Below, piece after piece: positions 1 through 11,895 of a DNA stretch of 64,000 bases. Each line of letters begins with the position of its first letter. Within the stretch, counting starts at the first letter, position 1. A program made the position numbers and the translations under genes. The stretch comes from Darksidea phi (Eukaryota; Ascomycota; Dothideomycetes; Pleosporales; Lentitheciaceae). Below the pieces are notes generated by a model. It was not told where the DNA came from, did not search any database, and saw nothing but the letters and a program-made list of their open reading frames with translations. The stretch lies in assembly GCA_030770425.1 (NCBI GenBank), contig JASJFT010000125.1, forward strand, positions 1-64,000, written 5' to 3'.

Positions 1-73
<73 letters not shown>
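1..73. repeat. 73-nt poly-C homopolymer
   Basis: Unbroken run of 73 cytosines at the very start of the window. It is not the fungal telomere repeat (CCCTAA/TTAGGG). It may be an assembly or gap-filling artefact at a scaffold edge, or a true C/G tract; the sequence alone cannot decide. Confidence 0.95.
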
Positions 74-75
<2 letters not shown>

Positions 76-356
76 CGTTTTATCTTCTTCGTAGATGGGA
101 TCTTATGCAGATGCAATGGAAGTTTAAAGTTGCTATTTATGAAATTGCACATTTCGTCAAACATCAAGCATTATATCACGTGTGAAAAAGCTTGATTGGA
201 GCAGCACTACGGACCGAAAGAGAGCTTCGTGCATTGTGCACATTTACCTACTTGCTGCACCGCACTGCAGACTCAACATATCATCCCAAGTGTGTCCTCT
301 CCAAGTGTAAGTTCCTAACATACATGCACTCATCCCATGTTCCAGTGGCAATTAGC

Positions 357-2073
357 TCAACCCCCCTCCCCTAACCAAACCCCAACCACCTTCTCAAACG
401 CCTCTTCAACCCCAGGCAAAAGCACACCATCGACACTGAAAATCGTCTCCATCATCAACGCACTAGCTTCCGCGCTCAGCCTTGTCTCTTGAAAATCCGA
501 CGCACAAGCACAGACTGGAAACTCGCAAGCTTCCATTTCCTCCGGCGGGATCGCCGTGCTAGTCCTACGTAAGCCGGGAGGGGGAGATTGCGCGTTGAAA
601 GCGGCGACGAGACAGCGGCCGCAGAGGGTGCATGTGCAGGGTAGCGTGATGGTGGTGAGTGAGTGGATTTGACTTAGGTGGGAAGTGCATTGGGGAGGCG
701 GGATGTGGTTGGTGGGGAGATGTGCTTTGTCGGGTATAGTGGTGGTACTCTCTGCTGCATCGTTCTCTACGTCCTCGAGTGCAGTTAAAATGTTGTGAAT
801 GAGGTCTCTGACCTTGACTAGGGAGGGATGAGCCAGGTTCAGAAGGGCTAGGAGGCAGTTGACATAGTAGCCGTGATTTTCGGTTGGCGGCAGCATAGGT
901 GGGGAAGGGGAGAGCGATGCCGCGATGATGGTAGCTGGGTCTTCGGTCTTGTAGTTTCTGGTGGCGTGCTGGCGTTGATTTAAGATTGGTTGGTTTGCGT
1001 GCGGTAGATTGGATCTATGCAGCGCTGGGATGCAAGGCTGCTCGGCTTGACGGTCTAGCATTGGGCTCATTGTACTGCTCCTACGGCGGTGTTGAGAGAA
1101 TGCTTCACTGCCATCTTCGTCGTCCCACGCGGAAGAAGTCGGTACGCCTTCGGGCCCGAAGAACCCAACTTCGGGCCCCTTTTCGCTCTCCACTCCATCT
1201 TCGCCACGAAAGGGGTAAATGTGCACGCTAGAGTCTACGATTGTAGGATGGGGAGGCGGTACAGCGATTCCATTGAGCGGATCACAATTCCAGGCATGCA
1301 GAGCAACAGGTTGGACAGGCTGGCCTGTGCGTTGGAAGAGGAAAGTACGGCTATGCGGCTCAGAGGGGCGATGGCTTTGCAGCCGAGTCTGAGGCGAGCT
1401 CCACGGGGAAATGCCCATTTCGGCTCGTTGCGGTTCATCGGCGTCACTTGCATGGTTATCGAGATTGGAATCAGCTCGGATGGTAGATGCTGATGACGTC
1501 GATGATGGGGATGGCGGGCGTGATGAGGGGAGCGGGCAGCCTGCAGGTCTAAGCAAGGAATAGAGACGGATCCGACGCCATGGCTCTGTGATATCGAGTG
1601 GTTCATCCGGTTCCGATGACGTTTCTGGCTGGGGTGATTCTTCGGTTGCGGATGGCTCGTTTTGCTTGTCGACATGGGAAGGCTCGTCGGGGTAGATGAA
1701 TTGTTTGTGAAGATGGCGGCGCGGTGGTGGTTCGAGTTCGTCCGACTCCGACTCTTCGTTATCCGCTTCGTACATGTCAATGTCCACACACTCAATTCTC
1801 TTCTCTTGCCCTGCGCTGCTGTCGTTACTCTTGAGGCTACGTCTCGCTCGAGTCATGTCTCCAAGTGCGCTCCGAGGGCGCGTCTCTGCTAGAGGTTGTT
1901 CATGACTATTCGCCCATTAGACGTGGATAACATCGACGTACCTCGGGATGATTTAGGAAAGGGTTTAGGATCGCCTTTCTGCTCTGAGGTTTAATCAGCA
2001 ACTCTTCTCCTCTAATATGTATATCGATGAACTTACCTCTGTTCAACTTCCGTAAAAGCGGAGGGATCACCAT
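357..2073 (-). CDS. Uncharacterised protein with C-terminal Cys-rich segment (3 exons)
   Basis: Predicted 536-aa protein. The exons, in gene order, are 2073-2037, 1983-1942 and 1888-357. Introns begin GTAAGT and GTACGT and end CAG and TAG, and the phases close. A start at the internal ATG at 1856 would give 499 aa; I prefer the spliced start because two clean introns join to it in frame. The N-terminal half is acidic, Ser/Pro-rich and probably disordered. The last 110 residues carry clustered cysteines (CTCTLCGRC, then CEFPVCAC) with nearby histidines, which suggests metal binding, though the spacing fits no RING or PHD finger I recognise. No function can be assigned. Codon use and length support a real gene. 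Confidence 0.75.
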
Positions 2074-3563
2074 CCGTTCGCCTTCCAATCAATCTCAAAA
2101 AACCATCGCATCAACAAGTCGTCCAATCCAATTAATCCAACCCAATCCAATCCAAAACCTAAAGTTGACCCCCGCCAGCTACGCGTCCAATGTAAATGTC
2201 GCAGCTCTTAAGCACAACATCTACACCTTACGCGGATATTTCCCGATAAAAAACGGGTGCTGCGCCTCCATCGCGCTTCCATGGTTTCCCCAATGGTATT
2301 ATTGTTGACACGCACGCATGAGGAGAAAAGGGGTCGTGATACGGTGAAGCATTAAGTTAGGGGGAAATAGAGATATTTATGAAGGCGTGTACGTTCACTC
2401 GAGTAGAGCGAGGAAGACGACTGTTGCGATACAACGACGAACTTGGGAATCTGGGAATATATATAGTTCGCCGACACTGATTACCGATTCAAGCCGCGCT
2501 GCTGGTGTTCTCCCGCTCTCCCTCTCGCATGCCAGAAGCAATCGTCCTGTTCAAGATAAAAAAAAAGCCTCATTCTTTCGGACGCTCCTTTACATGAACC
2601 TCACCTTACCTTACAAAAGAGAGTCCCACTGCAAACCCAAAACAAATAAAGATCTTCGCCCATCATACACGCCTCAAAGTACAACCCCAGTACAAGGACA
2701 AAAGAAAAAAGACTACGACACGAAGGACACATAGCAAAAGAAAAAAAAGGGCACTACATCCCCTCCTCAAGCAAGTTTCGTACGCCCCGAAGATCGTTTT
2801 CGTTATCAAACGAACGTCGTACAATACAACCCCCTCCCATGGACGGGCTGCTAGCGCGATTGACCGCACAGACAAAGTTTATATGAGAGAAGATAGAACT
2901 GTATGGAAGATGGGCGAACCGCGCTAGCAGCCCGTTCATTGGAGGGGGTTGTAGTACAGTCGAAACATCCGGCAACCCGAGCCGTCCTAAACAAGCCCAA
3001 GGATACCACCTGCCCCTTTTCTCAAAATGTATGCAATCTGATAATATAACGTATGAGACAAGTAAGCCACAGCTCATCAACTGTGAAATATCGGATAGAG
3101 TGCGGCGAAGCAAGCGGTGTTACACGACAGTTGTTTTTGGTGTTGAGGTGGGGCAAGCTCGGGCCCTTCAGCTGCCATTGGCCGGACTGTATCCCGTCCA
3201 AATGGGATCTAGCGAGGCGTTAGCGCGTTCCCCTTTCCGCGCTCCCGTCGGCCCATTGTTCACCACCCGGTCCACGCAGGCCACGAAATCCGGGACCGCG
3301 CACAGGCCATGATGCCCGAAACATTAGGTCGTTGAGTCACCGCGATGCACATTCAGCAAAGGCGGGTTCCCAGGGAAGAGAATATCTGGGACCGGCTTTG
3401 CGCAGGAACCGTACGTCAGTGGGTACATCTGGGTACCTATGTGGGCGAAATCTCAATTGATGTGAAAAGACATGCTTCGTATTCTCAGACCTGTGATTCG
3501 GGTATATCGTCCATTTACGTATCCCTACTGCTGAAGAGCTTGTTCGTTGTACTACTTGTCAGG
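2074..3563. other. Intergenic region with one small TIR element
   Basis: Between the start of the 536-aa gene and a gene relic. Apart from the TIR element at 2825-2953, I see only short overlapping ORFs without start, splice or homology support. The part up to about 2.5 kb is presumably the upstream gene's promoter. Confidence 0.6.
2825..2953. mobile_element. MITE-like element with about 35-bp TIRs and TA target site
   Basis: The 129-bp segment starts TACAACCCCCTCC and ends GGAGGGGGTTGTA. The inverted arms match over about 35 bp with a few mismatches, including the shared core GGGCTGCTAGCGCG. Each end carries a TA, as left by Tc1/mariner/Fot1-type insertion. The 55-60 bp interior has no coding capacity, so this would be a non-autonomous element. 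A second element of similar architecture lies at 38979-39098. Confidence 0.75.
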
Positions 3564-4142
3564 ATGCCATCCCGGGAGACTACGGAGGGGAAGCAATATG
3601 TGGCGAATACGTCCCATGCAAAGCATCCCAGAAAGAACGCCAGCAAGGATGGCCTTGAAGAGGACCATAGCGGGGCAAGCCAGAAAGCAGAGAGCAACGA
3701 CAAGAGACACGCAAGGATTGCACCCAGCATTGGGATGATGGCGCGCATAGCAAGAAGGGTCAGGAGGCATATGCGAAGTTCAAAGAGCAAGACAGAAAAT
3801 CCCACGAGGCTTCGGAGGAAGAACTGCTGTCTGATGATTCGGGAGCTGCCATGGGCTCGGTGCAAATCAGAAAGGTCCCAACAAGAAGCAGACGGACGTC
3901 AGCTCTAAAGAGCCGAAAGGAAGTGCAGGGGACAAGACGCGCGTTCCGAGGATGGGCCGGCAGGTGCAGAGGCATTCCCTCCCGGATATGTGGACGGCGA
4001 AGCGGTCGAAGCGGTTTATGAGCAAAAGATGGTGGGTGGGAAATCGGCCAAGGGCAGCAAAGAGGACCCGCGGATCGTGCTGAAGAGCAGTTCGTCGGGT
4101 AAGATTGCGGTGCACAAGCCGGACGCCGCGCACATTGAGTGA
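3564..4142 (+). pseudogene. Frameshifted relic, possibly of a Hva1/TUDOR-like protein
   Basis: Three protein-like stretches follow one another in different frames. An ATG at 3564 opens a polar stretch; a second frame reads KKGQEAYAKFKEQDRKSH and EEELLSDDSGAAMGS; a third, ending at TGA 4140-4142, reads YVDGEAVEAVYEQKMVGGK, then KEDPRIVLKSSSSGKIAVHK. The last block recalls the small Hva1/DUF2945 TUDOR-type proteins of fungi (recognised from memory). No GT..AG introns obviously join the frames, so I read it as a decayed gene. Sequencing errors or missed introns remain possible. The antisense ORFs here are shadows. Confidence 0.35.
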
Positions 4143-5877
4143 TCGACCGACGGCCGACCGAAGATGCAGCGCGTTCTTCGGTCGGCATCTCCTGAGCACA
4201 TGCGGAAGCCGGCCAGTGCGTCCGAAGCGTGACAACGTGCGTTGGCGCACCAAGCCACAGCAAGCCGCGGGGATGCATCCTGCACGATAAGTGTCATGAG
4301 GGGCGATTTCAGTTCAGATTAGCAAATGCTTTGGAGCAAGTGTGCTCTGGCGTGCTGCGTGGCGAATATCCGCAGACACGAAAGGGTTGTCTGATGGCGA
4401 TGACCGTTGGTGGGTGGCGAGAGTGGGCAGGGAGGGTTCCGCCAGCATCGAGTGGCCTCGCCAGTTCCCACCGGCCGGTTCCCCAGGACTTGGTATCGCG
4501 AATAGGAATGGGTTGCCCAGCGCTGGCAGGACCCACAGCGAGATGGGTGGATGACTGCAGCAAGCGGTCGCATCATTAGCGGGCGTGGATCTCTGAGGCG
4601 GCCACACCGGGACGAGAAGACAGCATCGCCAATTGCCAGGATGGCCGGGAGGGGTGGGGGAGGAGGGCGTGCGATTGGGCGCGGACCGGGGCGATATGCG
4701 CGTCTCTCGAGATGCGTCGCCACAGCGTCTTGTGCTGCACCTTCTGCAGGTCCTGGCGAGGCCATTGTCTTTGCGGGGCGTGCCCAGCAGCGATAGCGAG
4801 CAGTCGCATCGTGTAACGTTCAGCGGCGTTGGCGGTGTTGGCGGTGTTGGGAGGGAGGGGTCGGGAAGGGAGGAGGGGAGGAGGGAGGTGGTTCGACCAT
4901 GGCGATATCGTTCAGTGTTGATGCGGCCGCCCGCTGCTTCCCCATCTGCGTGCTCGGCAAGGGAAAAGGGGAGGAGCGACCTGCGACCTGCAACGTGCAA
5001 CCTGAGAACAACACTGGCGCACACAGCGACCGGCTGCGCCGCCGTCGAGATGCTCAGACGCTCAGAGGCTTAGATGCTCAGATGCTCGGATGCTCTTGAT
5101 GGCAATGAAACGGCGGATGCCCGCCCCAAGCTGACTGCAGATGCGTTCAAGACGGTGTCGTGTTGGCCGCTGCAGCCATGCAGGGCCTCTTGCAGGCTGA
5201 GCGCGTAGTCATGCGCGGCGAGTGCTGGTGGGGGATTATCGCAAGAATGGCGCTGCCGCTGCAGTGCAGTGCAGGCATCGGGGCCCAGCCAGCCAATACA
5301 CAGTGCCGCGGGCGGGCGTGGACGAGAACAGACGGCATTCCATCCAGTGCAGGTCATCTCGATTGATTAGAGTCGCGAGCACGATGACGCCAGCGGGCAG
5401 AGGTGAAACGCGCAAGAATGGACGAGGGCCTGCCGCCGTTGGGGGGGATCGGGGCGGCGGCGACCAGCGCGCGGGGCAGGATGCGGGCCCAGCTCGGCTT
5501 CGCGCAGGCGTCGCAGGCGTCGTCTGTTTTGGCGTGTGACTCTCGTGCTTGGTGCTGGCCCGCCTGGGGAGCCTGGACGGCCTGGATAATAGCGCGGCCG
5601 CCGTCCTTGCACGCTCGTCAAGGCAAGCAACTCGAGTCGAGTCGACTCGCACTGCCGCTGCGTCCGCAAACAAAGGTCACGCAGCTGCCCACCACTCCGC
5701 TTCGTCTTGGTGCCGCGACACGTCGATTCGCCCACCCGACGTGCCCCTCTCGCCGCCCTCCCGACCGACCTCACCGCGCGACGCCGAATTTCTGAGACGC
5801 CGCCCATCGCTCACCCAACCCCACGCTCCACGCCCGCTGCCCCCCTCAACCCCCTCAATCGCTCTCCTGCGTCCCCA

Positions 5878-5892
5878 ATGCTGTTGCTGTAG
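5878..5892 (+). promoter_or_regulatory. Candidate uORF in the rim15 leader (4 codons)
   Basis: ATG CTG TTG CTG TAG, about 200 nt before the rim15 ATG. It is a translational-control candidate only if the transcript starts upstream of it. Confidence 0.3.
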
Positions 5893-5995
5893 CCCGTCTG
5901 CGGTGGCCACGCCGTGTTTGTGCCGAGGAATCCCATCCCCGCCGTCACCATCCACGCTTTCACTCGCCCGGACCCGTTGCTGCACCAGCCTCACC

Positions 5996-6022
5996 ATGGT
6001 CCCGAGCGCCGTCTGCATATAG
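5996..6022 (+). promoter_or_regulatory. Candidate uORF in the rim15 leader (8 codons)
   Basis: ATG at 5996 in good context (ACCATGG) followed by eight sense codons and TAG at 6020-6022, 72 nt before the main ATG. A uORF here could damp Rim15 translation. Transcript extent is not visible. Confidence 0.4.
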
Positions 6023-6094
6023 CACATTCACAGCGAGCCTGCGGGCGACGGATCCCACTGATCGAGGACGCCTGCGTTTCCCCACAGGCCCGCC

Positions 6095-9000
6095 ATGGCC
6101 GACGGTGCGAAGCCCGCCATGCTGGCCCCGCCCGCCGTGCGCGCCCTCAAGGAGGAGGCGGCGGCCAACAGCATGCTGCGTGTGCCCATGGAACGCACCG
6201 TCAGCGAAGACATGCGGAACGAACGCGAGGACCTGAAAGAGGCGGCCGAGCACAGCCTGAACGTCATCATGGACCTCGGCCTGGACGGCAAGATACGATA
6301 CGTCAGCGATTCGTGGAAGGACGTTGTCGGCACAAACCCAGAGGATGTCGTGGGGAAGCCCGTGTCGGAGCTGGTTCTCGGCAACCCCAACCAGTTCGCA
6401 GAGACGGTCGAGTCGATCAAGGCCGACGACTCACGCAGCCACATCACCCGCTTCTCTATGCGCATGGGCCCGCTCTCTGTTTTACGACAGAAGCGGTCCA
6501 AGCACACCGATGAGGAAGAGCAAGAGTTCACGCCGGAGACACCCACGGGGGAGGATGAAGAGCAGGTCGTCAACCTCGAAGCCCAGGGCATCATGGTCTA
6601 CGACCGGACGACCGGGGCTGAGAGCCACGTACGTATCACGTACACCATGCGAGGGGATGATGCTAATGTTGTTAGACCATGTGGATGATCCGCCCTTCTG
6701 TCATCCGTGAAGTCACCATTGACCTCCCGCAGGTGCTGGTGGAATCTCTTGGTGTCGGCGCCGAAATGCTTGCCAATTACCTGACCCTCCTGGCTGAGCA
6801 GGCCAACGAACCCGAGAAGCACCCGCCTCCAATGCCCGTCCTCTGCCGCATCTGCGAGCGCCACATTACCCCCTGGTGGTTCGAGAAGCACACCGAGCTC
6901 TGTCTGCAGGAGCACCGCGCCGAGATGGACGTTCAGATGGCACAAGAAACGCTGTCTGAGCATCGCAACGCCATCGTCAAGGTGCTTGATGCGCTAGAGG
7001 CACAGGCTCGACCAACACGGGCTACGTCTGGAGAGCTCGTACAGCCTCCGCCGCTCCCAGAGTACAAGGGTGCCATTATTCAGCCCACCTCTACGCCCTC
7101 CTCTGGCACGCCGTCAGGGCGCAATTCGCCGGCCTCTCCTCCCGCTAGGTCTCGCGAACGGTCCATCGGGTTTGGCCACCACCGCGCCCGGTCCTTTGCT
7201 GTCAGACGACCCCTAGCCCGCATCGTCGAGCTTGTGCTAGACCTCTGTGACACAGCGCTCGAAGTCAACACGCCCGCCATCAAGGATAGCACGCGAACTC
7301 AATCGGCCTCTGAGATACGCACGCAATCACCACAATCGGAGAACCGTATTTCCCAGGTGCTGCAGTGGCAGTCGCCAGCTTCAGGCTCCACAGAGCAGTG
7401 CGAGGGTCTGAAGATGCTGTGTGACGATACGAACAAGCTTGCGAGGGCTAAGATTGATGCAGTCTTCCGCCACAGGCGCATTCTCGAGTATTCGGAGCGC
7501 ATCCGTGTCGAATTCGACCTGCTGGTGCAGGAATGCATCGAAGCTGCCTTGGAAAAGGCCGCTCGCATCGCTGCTGGCGAAGACAGTTCCGAGGACGAAC
7601 AACGAGAAGAGGATGAGCAATTGGAATCAAATGACATCCCTACAGGAGAGGAGGGCATCTTTGCAGGCTCCTTCGACCCACCCTCATCTATGGCACATGC
7701 GCTGCGCAACGCCTCAGACCCATCATTGCCGGCTCGGCTCAACCGCAGAGAGTCGTCGGTCGCAGGCTCGACGAGATCAAACAGTCCCAGAGGAGGAGCA
7801 CAGACACCGCGCTCGCACGCTGGAGCCATCAACATTGCGACACAGAACAAACGACAATCCATCCATTTCGAGAGTGATGCTGGTGCAGAGAGTGATAGCA
7901 GCATGAGGTCGTCCGTAATGTCAGGGCCAAGGAGGGCAGGCTCTCCTTCGTCGGAGCTTGGACTCAATAGGGTGGCCAGCTCCCGCGAGCGAAAGCGCAA
8001 GAGCTTGGTTCTCCCGAGTGTCATGAGCAGTCGACAGCACTCTCCTGCGCGATCAACGGTCCCGCCCTCTTCGCCATTGCGCATGCACAAGCCCCGTCTT
8101 CCCAGTGGCGCGGAAGCTCTACAGTCCCCACTCACGTCGCCAGTTCTGCATTCGACCGAGTTTTCTTCTCCCGCCTTGTCCCAGGTACACCACCATCGCC
8201 GTCAGTCGTCGACAGCTGGATCAGACGGTCCAAAGCCCGTTTCTCCTAGACTTCCACCCGTCAGCCAACCACAGCCGCGCGCCGTCCCGCCGTCGATCAA
8301 AGACTTTGAAATCATCAAACCCATAAGCAAGGGTGCCTTTGGTAGCGTCTATCTTGCGAAGAAGAAGTCGACCGGGGAGTACTATGCCATCAAGGTCTTG
8401 AAGAAGGCAGATATGGTGGCGAAGAATCAAGTCACAAACGTCAAGGCTGAGCGAGCTATAATGATGTGGCAGGGCGAGAGCGACTTTGTCGCCAAACTGT
8501 ACTGGACCTTCTCGAGCAAGGACTACTTGTATCTGGTCATGGAGTATCTCAATGGTGGCGATTGTGCTTCCTTGATCAAGGTGCTAGGTGCTCTCCCAGA
8601 AGACTGGGCGAAGAAGTATCTGGCTGAAGTTGTGCTCGGGGTTGAGCATCTGCATAGTCGTGGCATCATCCATCGAGACCTGAAGCCAGACAATCTTCTC
8701 ATAGACCCCAAGGGCCATCTAAAGCTCACCGACTTTGGTCTTTCGCGCATGGGTCTGATCGGCCGTCAAAAACGCGCTCTCAAGTCCACCGAGCCGGCTC
8801 CAGACCTACTCAAGTCAGGGCCTTTTCATCGAGCTGCTTCGGCCGGCTCGTCTCGCTCTGCATCGTTTGACCTGAACCCGTCCCCTTCCAATACACCAAG
8901 CATGACGCCCGCTCTCGCTGGGGAGCTTGGCCAGCCCTCGTACTTCAGCCTCAATCGCGAAAGTTCCAATGTCCGAGATCCATCGAGAAAAGCTTCCGGG

Positions 9001-11895
9001 AACCGAAGTGACAGTGGCGATAGCGAAGCGTTCCAGGCCATGTTCCGTCGCTTCTCAATCGTGGGTGACGCGGTGGTGCAGCCGCATGCACGCTCACCTA
9101 TTGAAGAGGAGACGTACAGCGATGAGGGTTCCCCAGATTCCTTTCCGTTGGCACCAAGCATGAGCCAATCACAACTTGCACAGAACAGCACCCCTCCGCT
9201 TTCTTCTTCAATGCCTCCTCCGCCCATGGCGCTTTTCGACCCGGATGACAACAGCCGCAAGTTCGTCGGAACACCTGACTATCTAGCCCCCGAGACCATC
9301 TCGGGAAGCGGACAAGATGAAGTCAGCGATTGGTGGTCTTTGGGCTGCATTCTCTTCGAATGCCTATACGGCTACCCACCTTTCCACGCCGACTCGCCCG
9401 AAGAGGTGTTTCAAAATATCCTCTCGCGCAAGATTGACTGGCCCGACAATGATGAGGACTACGGGATCTCGGACGAGGCGAAAGATCTTATGAACCGCTT
9501 GCTTTGCACCGACCCGGCCAAGCGCCTGGGTTCGAATATGGAAGACAAATATTCCAGCGGCGGGGAGGAGATCAGAAGTCATCCGTGGTTTGCAGACATC
9601 AATTGGGACACGCTCCGTGACGATGAAGCTTCATTCATCCCCGCTCCCGAGAACCCGGAGGATACCGAGTACTTCGATACAAGAGGAGCCGCCATGGCCA
9701 ACTTCGCACCCGAGTTTGAAGACCAGGGAAGCTCTTCTACAGGAACTCCCAGCGCAGACTACCCCGACAGGCCGCACGATGCTCTCTCTCGTACCCGGTC
9801 TCAAGTGAGCGTCACGACTTTGAAGCGAGGCCTGATACCGCTGCATATTCCTGCCCACGTTCGCGAAGGAAGGTCAAGGAGACTTAGTGAGCCGATGGCT
9901 ACGGATGATTTTGGCAATTTCAGCTACAAAAATCTGCCGGTCCTAGAAAAGGCCAACAAAGATGTCATCCAGAAATTGCGTGCAGAGGCAATGCAGTCAC
10001 AGACAAAGTCAAGTCCGGCACTTCAGTCGCCTAGCGTTACCTCCCCATCGCCATCCTTGGAATCGAGTCCGATGCTTCCGGTTCCCTTAAAGCGCACTCT
10101 GTCGACAAACAAGGTAGCCGCCAGGCCGTCTTCCCCATCGATAAGCGGACCTAACGCGTCGCCGAGCCGTGGTTCTCAGCCTTCCTCTCCATTGCTAGTA
10201 CAGTTTAGTACCGGTCAACATAATGAGAGACGAAAGACATCAGCGAGCGGTACTTCTACGTTGTCACACGCAACGAGCAATCCTGCTTCGCTCCAGTCTA
10301 ACAACCTCTTCGAAGCTCCGCGGCTCTCATCGAGTCTACGCCCCTCCCCAGATGCCGTCTCTCCCCTCAAGCTGGTAAAGACGCCGTCAGCAACATCAGC
10401 TCCATTCTCCGAGAAGGGCGCTCCTAGTCAGCGTCAGAGCTCCATCGGACAGACGAGTGCGCCTTCACCACGCGCTCGCTCCCAGACAATGGGTTCGCAA
10501 GAAGGCGACGTAGTGCGGGATCTGCTGCCAAACCACTACAAACGACGAAGTCAGGTTCTGGATGTCTCGCCCTCTTCGTCTGACACGGAAGACTCGCGAG
10601 CGAAAGCACTTTTGCGGGTACAACGGCGTAGGCAGAGCTCCCGCCGACTGTCTCAGATCAGCCTTGCGGATGGTCCAATATTCCGACCTCTGGACGTGCT
10701 TGTATGCGAGGACCACCCAGTCTCTCGCCTAGTCATGGAAAAGCTTCTGGAAAAGCTGCGTTGCCGTACGCTTACCGTGACAAACGGTTCAGAAGCAGTT
10801 CGATACGCCATGGGCGAAGTCAAGTTCGACATCATCATGATGGAGTTCAAGTTACCACAAGTCAATGGCGCGGATGTTGCACGAATGATTCGGGACACAA
10901 AGAACGCCAACTCGCACACTCCGATCGTCGCAGTTACGGGCTACCTTAAGGAGTTGCAGGCCCCTCATCATTTCGACGCATTAATCGAAAAGCCGCCCAC
11001 CATCGCCAAGCTGTCAGACACTTTGGGCAAACTCTGCCAGTGGAAGCCGCCACCGCCGAACTGGACCCCAACTCAGAGCATGTATCCGTCCATGATGCCT
11101 TCTGGTCTTCGTCAAGAGTCCACTCGCCAGGAGGATAGCCCAACGTCCAATTCGTCAGGGTTTCCGCCTGCGCCTTCTGGGAGCTACCGTGGTTCTAGCC
11201 GAGAAGACTCGATTAGCTCTAGCTTCTTTGGCGATAACGAGAGTCGCGCCGGCGAAGACGTGCCTGTCATTATCGCGCGTCACACCGCTGACGATTGGCG
11301 CGAGCGGGACCTGGTGCGCCAATTGGGAGGCTTGGGGATTTCGGAAGATCCAGTGAGCGACGATCCCAAGAATGCGGGGCGGCAACTACCTGTCCCACCT
11401 GACCTACCCCACGGGGCCTCCCCACCGCCCGCTTTGGAAGATGCCACGATCCGCCGCCAGCGATCTGCGGAAATGGTGGGCGCCAAACGGCGTATCCTTG
11501 AGACACGGAAACATGAATCTGCTGAATCGGGCGATGATGAAGACGATGAGCTGGGCAATGTCAACATGCGTACGAAGAGTCCGAAGACACGACCCAAGTC
11601 GTCGTCGAAGCTTGGCATCGAGATGATGCGGACCAACAGCAGAGGCAGCGTTATTTCTGTGGAGGACTTTGGTGCCCCTGACTCGACGCTCGCTTCATCC
11701 CCGCCGCCCATGATCACCGAGGAGCGTTCTGCCGAGGAGCAAGAAAACGCTGCCAATATCCCTGTTTCGCTCACACCGCCGGTGATCTTCCCCCGCGCGC
11801 CAGGAACGGACGTCGTAGATGTCGAAATGGTCACCCCAAGAGCGAATCAGAAGCACACCACGGAAATCGATCCCGATCCGACACCGCGGGGCTAA
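6095..11895 (+). CDS. rim15: Rim15-type serine/threonine protein kinase (PAS, C2HC, kinase, receiver)
   Basis: Predicted 1917-aa protein in two exons, 6095-6628 and 6676-11895 (47-bp GTACGT..TAG intron with a GCTAAT branch site). Rim15 integrates TOR, PKA and Pho85 signals to trigger quiescence and stress survival. Domains: a PAS-like segment at residues 50-100; a C2HC finger near 235-258 (CRICERH...HTELC); a kinase domain from about 721 with HRDLKPDN at 844-851, DFG at 864 and GTPDYLAPE at 1043; a receiver domain at about 1517-1640. As in the family, about 180 Ser-rich residues lie between DFG and APE. In the receiver the usual phospho-accepting Asp is Glu (E1568, MMEFKLP), while the acidic pair, Thr and Lys positions are kept. 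The rest is low-complexity Ser/Pro sequence. Length fits Rim15 of filamentous fungi. Confidence 0.95.

Larger units (their letters stand above)
4143..6094. other. Long GC-rich region upstream of rim15
   Basis: About 1.95 kb, GC-rich and pyrimidine-rich toward 5.7-6.0 kb, probably the promoter and long 5' leader of the Rim15 kinase gene. Many overlapping ORFs on both strands reflect low stop-codon frequency in GC-rich DNA; none has domain or splice support. Confidence 0.55.

Noticed and set aside
4309..5807. Many overlapping ORFs on both strands upstream of rim15
   Set aside because: GC-rich DNA has few stop codons; all six frames open equally and no protein-like pattern or splice structure appears.
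7299..8135. 278-codon antisense ORF inside rim15
   Set aside because: Shadow of the rim15 reading frame in Ser-rich, GC-rich sequence.
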